Positions 62,741-64,000 of a DNA stretch of 64,000 nt are shown here, in pieces. Origin of the DNA: Algoriphagus iocasae (GTDB taxonomy: Bacteria; Bacteroidota; Bacteroidia; Cytophagales; Cyclobacteriaceae); NCBI RefSeq assembly GCF_014206875.1, contig NZ_JACIJO010000003.1, positions 350,066 through 414,065 on the forward strand. Direction: 5' to 3'. Each line of letters begins with the position of its first letter. The stretch's first letter is position 1. The notes under the pieces are model-generated. The model had not been told where the DNA came from. It worked only from the letters and a program-made list of their open reading frames with translations, and ran no database searches. The translations under genes and the position numbers were made by a program.

Positions 62741-64000
62741 ATGACGACACATAAGTTTAATGTCATAGAATTGGCTATGAGGTATAAGCAAATAGCCATT
62801 ACCATAACAAGTCTGTTGGTGTTGTTTGGTATATTTTCTCTTTGGGTAATGCCCCGAAATGAATTTCCTGAGTTCATCATTCGACAGGGATTGATCATCG
62901 GTGTATTTCCGGGGGCTACTTCCGAACAGGTGGAAGACCAATTAGCCACCAAAGTGGAAAGTTTTCTTTACGGTTTTAAAGAAGTAAACCGGGAGAAAAC
63001 GTATTCCATATCCAGAGAAGGAATGTTGGTTGTGTTTGTGGAAGTAAACAACAACGTAAAAGACCCTGATGGCTTTTGGGATAAAATAAAATTCGGCCTC
63101 AGCGAATTAAAATTACAGTTGCCACCGCAGGTACTTGCGCTGATTGCCAACAATGATTTTGGCGATACAGCCGCTTTGCTACTTACCATACAATCAGAAA
63201 GCAAAACCTATAAAGAGCTGGAGAAAGAATTGAAAATTATCGAAACGGAATTGCGAAAAATAAAGGCCGTTTCTAAAGTAAAACACTACGGAATTCAACA
63301 GGAACAGATAGCCATTTATCTGGATAATGCTAAACTGGCTTATTACGGTGTGCGTCCTATTACGGTGCTTGCCGCCATGCAATTGGAGGGTGCTGTGTAT
63401 TACGGTGGCGAACTCAATAATTCAGAATTGATTACACCGATACATATTCCAGCAAATTTCAAATCGGAAGAAGACATTAAAAACCAAATCGTGTATGCCG
63501 ATCCTGCTGGTAACATCATCCGGATGAAAGATATTGCTACTGTAGTTAGAAAATATAAGGAACCTGACTCTTTCATAAAAAACAATGGGGCAAAAAGCTT
63601 GCTGGTGTCATTGGAAATGCAACCTGGCAACAACATTGTTGATTTTGGGAAACAGGTGGATCAATCCCTCGCTTCCATCCGGACTAAAATTTCTTCTGAT
63701 GTAAATCTGGATAAGATTGCTGATATGCCAACAGCCGTAGATCGTTCCATTATTCATTTCCTGAAAGAATTTTTCATTGCTATTATCGCTGTGATCATCG
63801 TTACGATGTTGTTATTGCCTTTACGGGTAGCTGCGGTTGCCGGCGTAACGATCCCCATTACCATTTTTATAACCGTAGGCATTTTATATTTATTAGGTGT
63901 TGAACTACACACCGTTTCGCTTGCAGGATTAATCGTTGTATTAGGCATGGTGGTGGATAATGCCATTGTTGTTATTGATAGTCATGTAGAAAAATTAGAT
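62741..64000 (+). CDS. RND efflux inner-membrane transporter (3' partial)
   Basis: The frame is open from ATG 62741 to the window end (420 codons) and continues beyond it. The first helix follows MTTHKFNVIELAMRYKQIA; the porter domain has VFPGATSEQVEDQLATKVE and VKHYGIQQEQIAIYLDNAKLAYYGV. Helices 2-4 include AIIAVIIVTMLLLPLRVAAVAGVTIPIT and the motif LIVVLGMVVDNAIVVIDSHVE, where the G-x-x-V-D-N-A-I-V-V pattern carries the proton-relay Asp. It is an AcrB/HAE1-type pump of the heavier-diverged Bacteroidota branch. Substrate unknown; regulated by the TetR gene upstream. Confidence 0.95.
   Translation, partial: MTTHKFNVIELAMRYKQIAITITSLLVLFGIFSLWVMPRNEFPEFIIRQGLIIGVFPGATSEQVEDQLATKVESFLYGFKEVNREKTYSISREGMLVVFVEVNNNVKDPDGFWDKIKFGLSELKLQLPPQVLALIANNDFGDTAALLLTIQSESKTYKELEKELKIIETELRKIKAVSKVKHYGIQQEQIAIYLDNAKLAYYGVRPITVLAAMQLEGAVYYGGELNNSELITPIHIPANFKSEEDIKNQIVYADPAGNIIRMKDIATVVRKYKEPDSFIKNNGAKSLLVSLEMQPGNNIVDFGKQVDQSLASIRTKISSDVNLDKIADMPTAVDRSIIHFLKEFFIAIIAVIIVTMLLLPLRVAAVAGVTIPITIFITVGILYLLGVELHTVSLAGLIVVLGMVVDNAIVVIDSHVEKLD

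Overview
The window reads as chromosomal DNA of a Bacteroidota (Cytophagales-type) bacterium, possibly near Algoriphagus/Cyclobacteriaceae. The reasons are the gene families (twin-FtsX permeases of about 800 aa, DUF4136, DUF4397 and DUF4159 proteins, many SPII lipoproteins, lipoprotein sulfatases, LytS/LytTR pairs), a TAnnTTTG -7 promoter element, weak ribosome binding sites and frequent TTG/ATG start ambiguity. The taxon is inferred from gene content only.

Region 1 (1-43.6 kb) looks like host backbone. It holds: the 3' part of a Gfo/Idh/MocA oxidoreductase; an FtsX permease/ATPase/TolC tripartite exporter; about 102-bp tandem hairpin repeats beside a GxxExxY protein; an OmpA lipoprotein and a DUF4136 lipoprotein; a uracil-DNA glycosylase-like protein convergent with a CDF metal exporter; a collinear eight-gene run from a Tat-type TldD/TldE pair through DUF4159, MoxR, DUF58 and BatA-like proteins to two large membrane proteins; an ECF sigma factor with a partner that appears to span the whole envelope; VOC and DUF4397 proteins; two lipoprotein sulfatases; a MATE exporter; a DinB/WYL-regulator divergent pair; a 1773-aa protein combining two alpha/beta-hydrolase domains with a CHAT caspase-like domain; a second DinB; and a LytS/LytTR two-component pair with a secreted protein.

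Region 2 (about 43.9 kb onward) is accessory DNA. The 3' end of a tRNA gene, cut off inside its T arm and still followed by a terminator, lies just before a tyrosine integrase, which is the picture expected of an attL. Behind it are an integrated-element core (integrase, membrane protein, excisionase-like HTH, RepA-like AAA ATPase, a small repeat cluster, Toprim primase-like protein) and a second tyrosine recombinase that is 5'-truncated and carries an in-frame TGA. Next is a candidate defence island: a GHKL ATPase fused to a PD-(D/E)XK nuclease-like domain, a SIR2-like protein and a DUF2971 protein, separated by spacers with imperfect hairpins.

Region 3 (54.8-64 kb) is a co-directional stress/xenobiotic-type cluster: ArsR-type regulator, NmrA- and SDR-type reductases, SnoaL-like, small membrane proteins, DoxX-like, NAD(P)-binding protein, extradiol-dioxygenase-like protein, luciferase-domain protein and PaaI-like thioesterase. 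It is followed by a TetR-regulated RND efflux system whose inner-membrane pump runs off the window end. The right end of the integrated element was not seen, so regions 2 and 3 may belong to one island.

The strongest candidates for something undescribed are the GHKL-nuclease/SIR2/DUF2971 island and the dual-hydrolase CHAT protein. The envelope-spanning sigma-factor partner and the repeat/GxxExxY unit are also worth a look. All functions are read from motifs; no searches were run.
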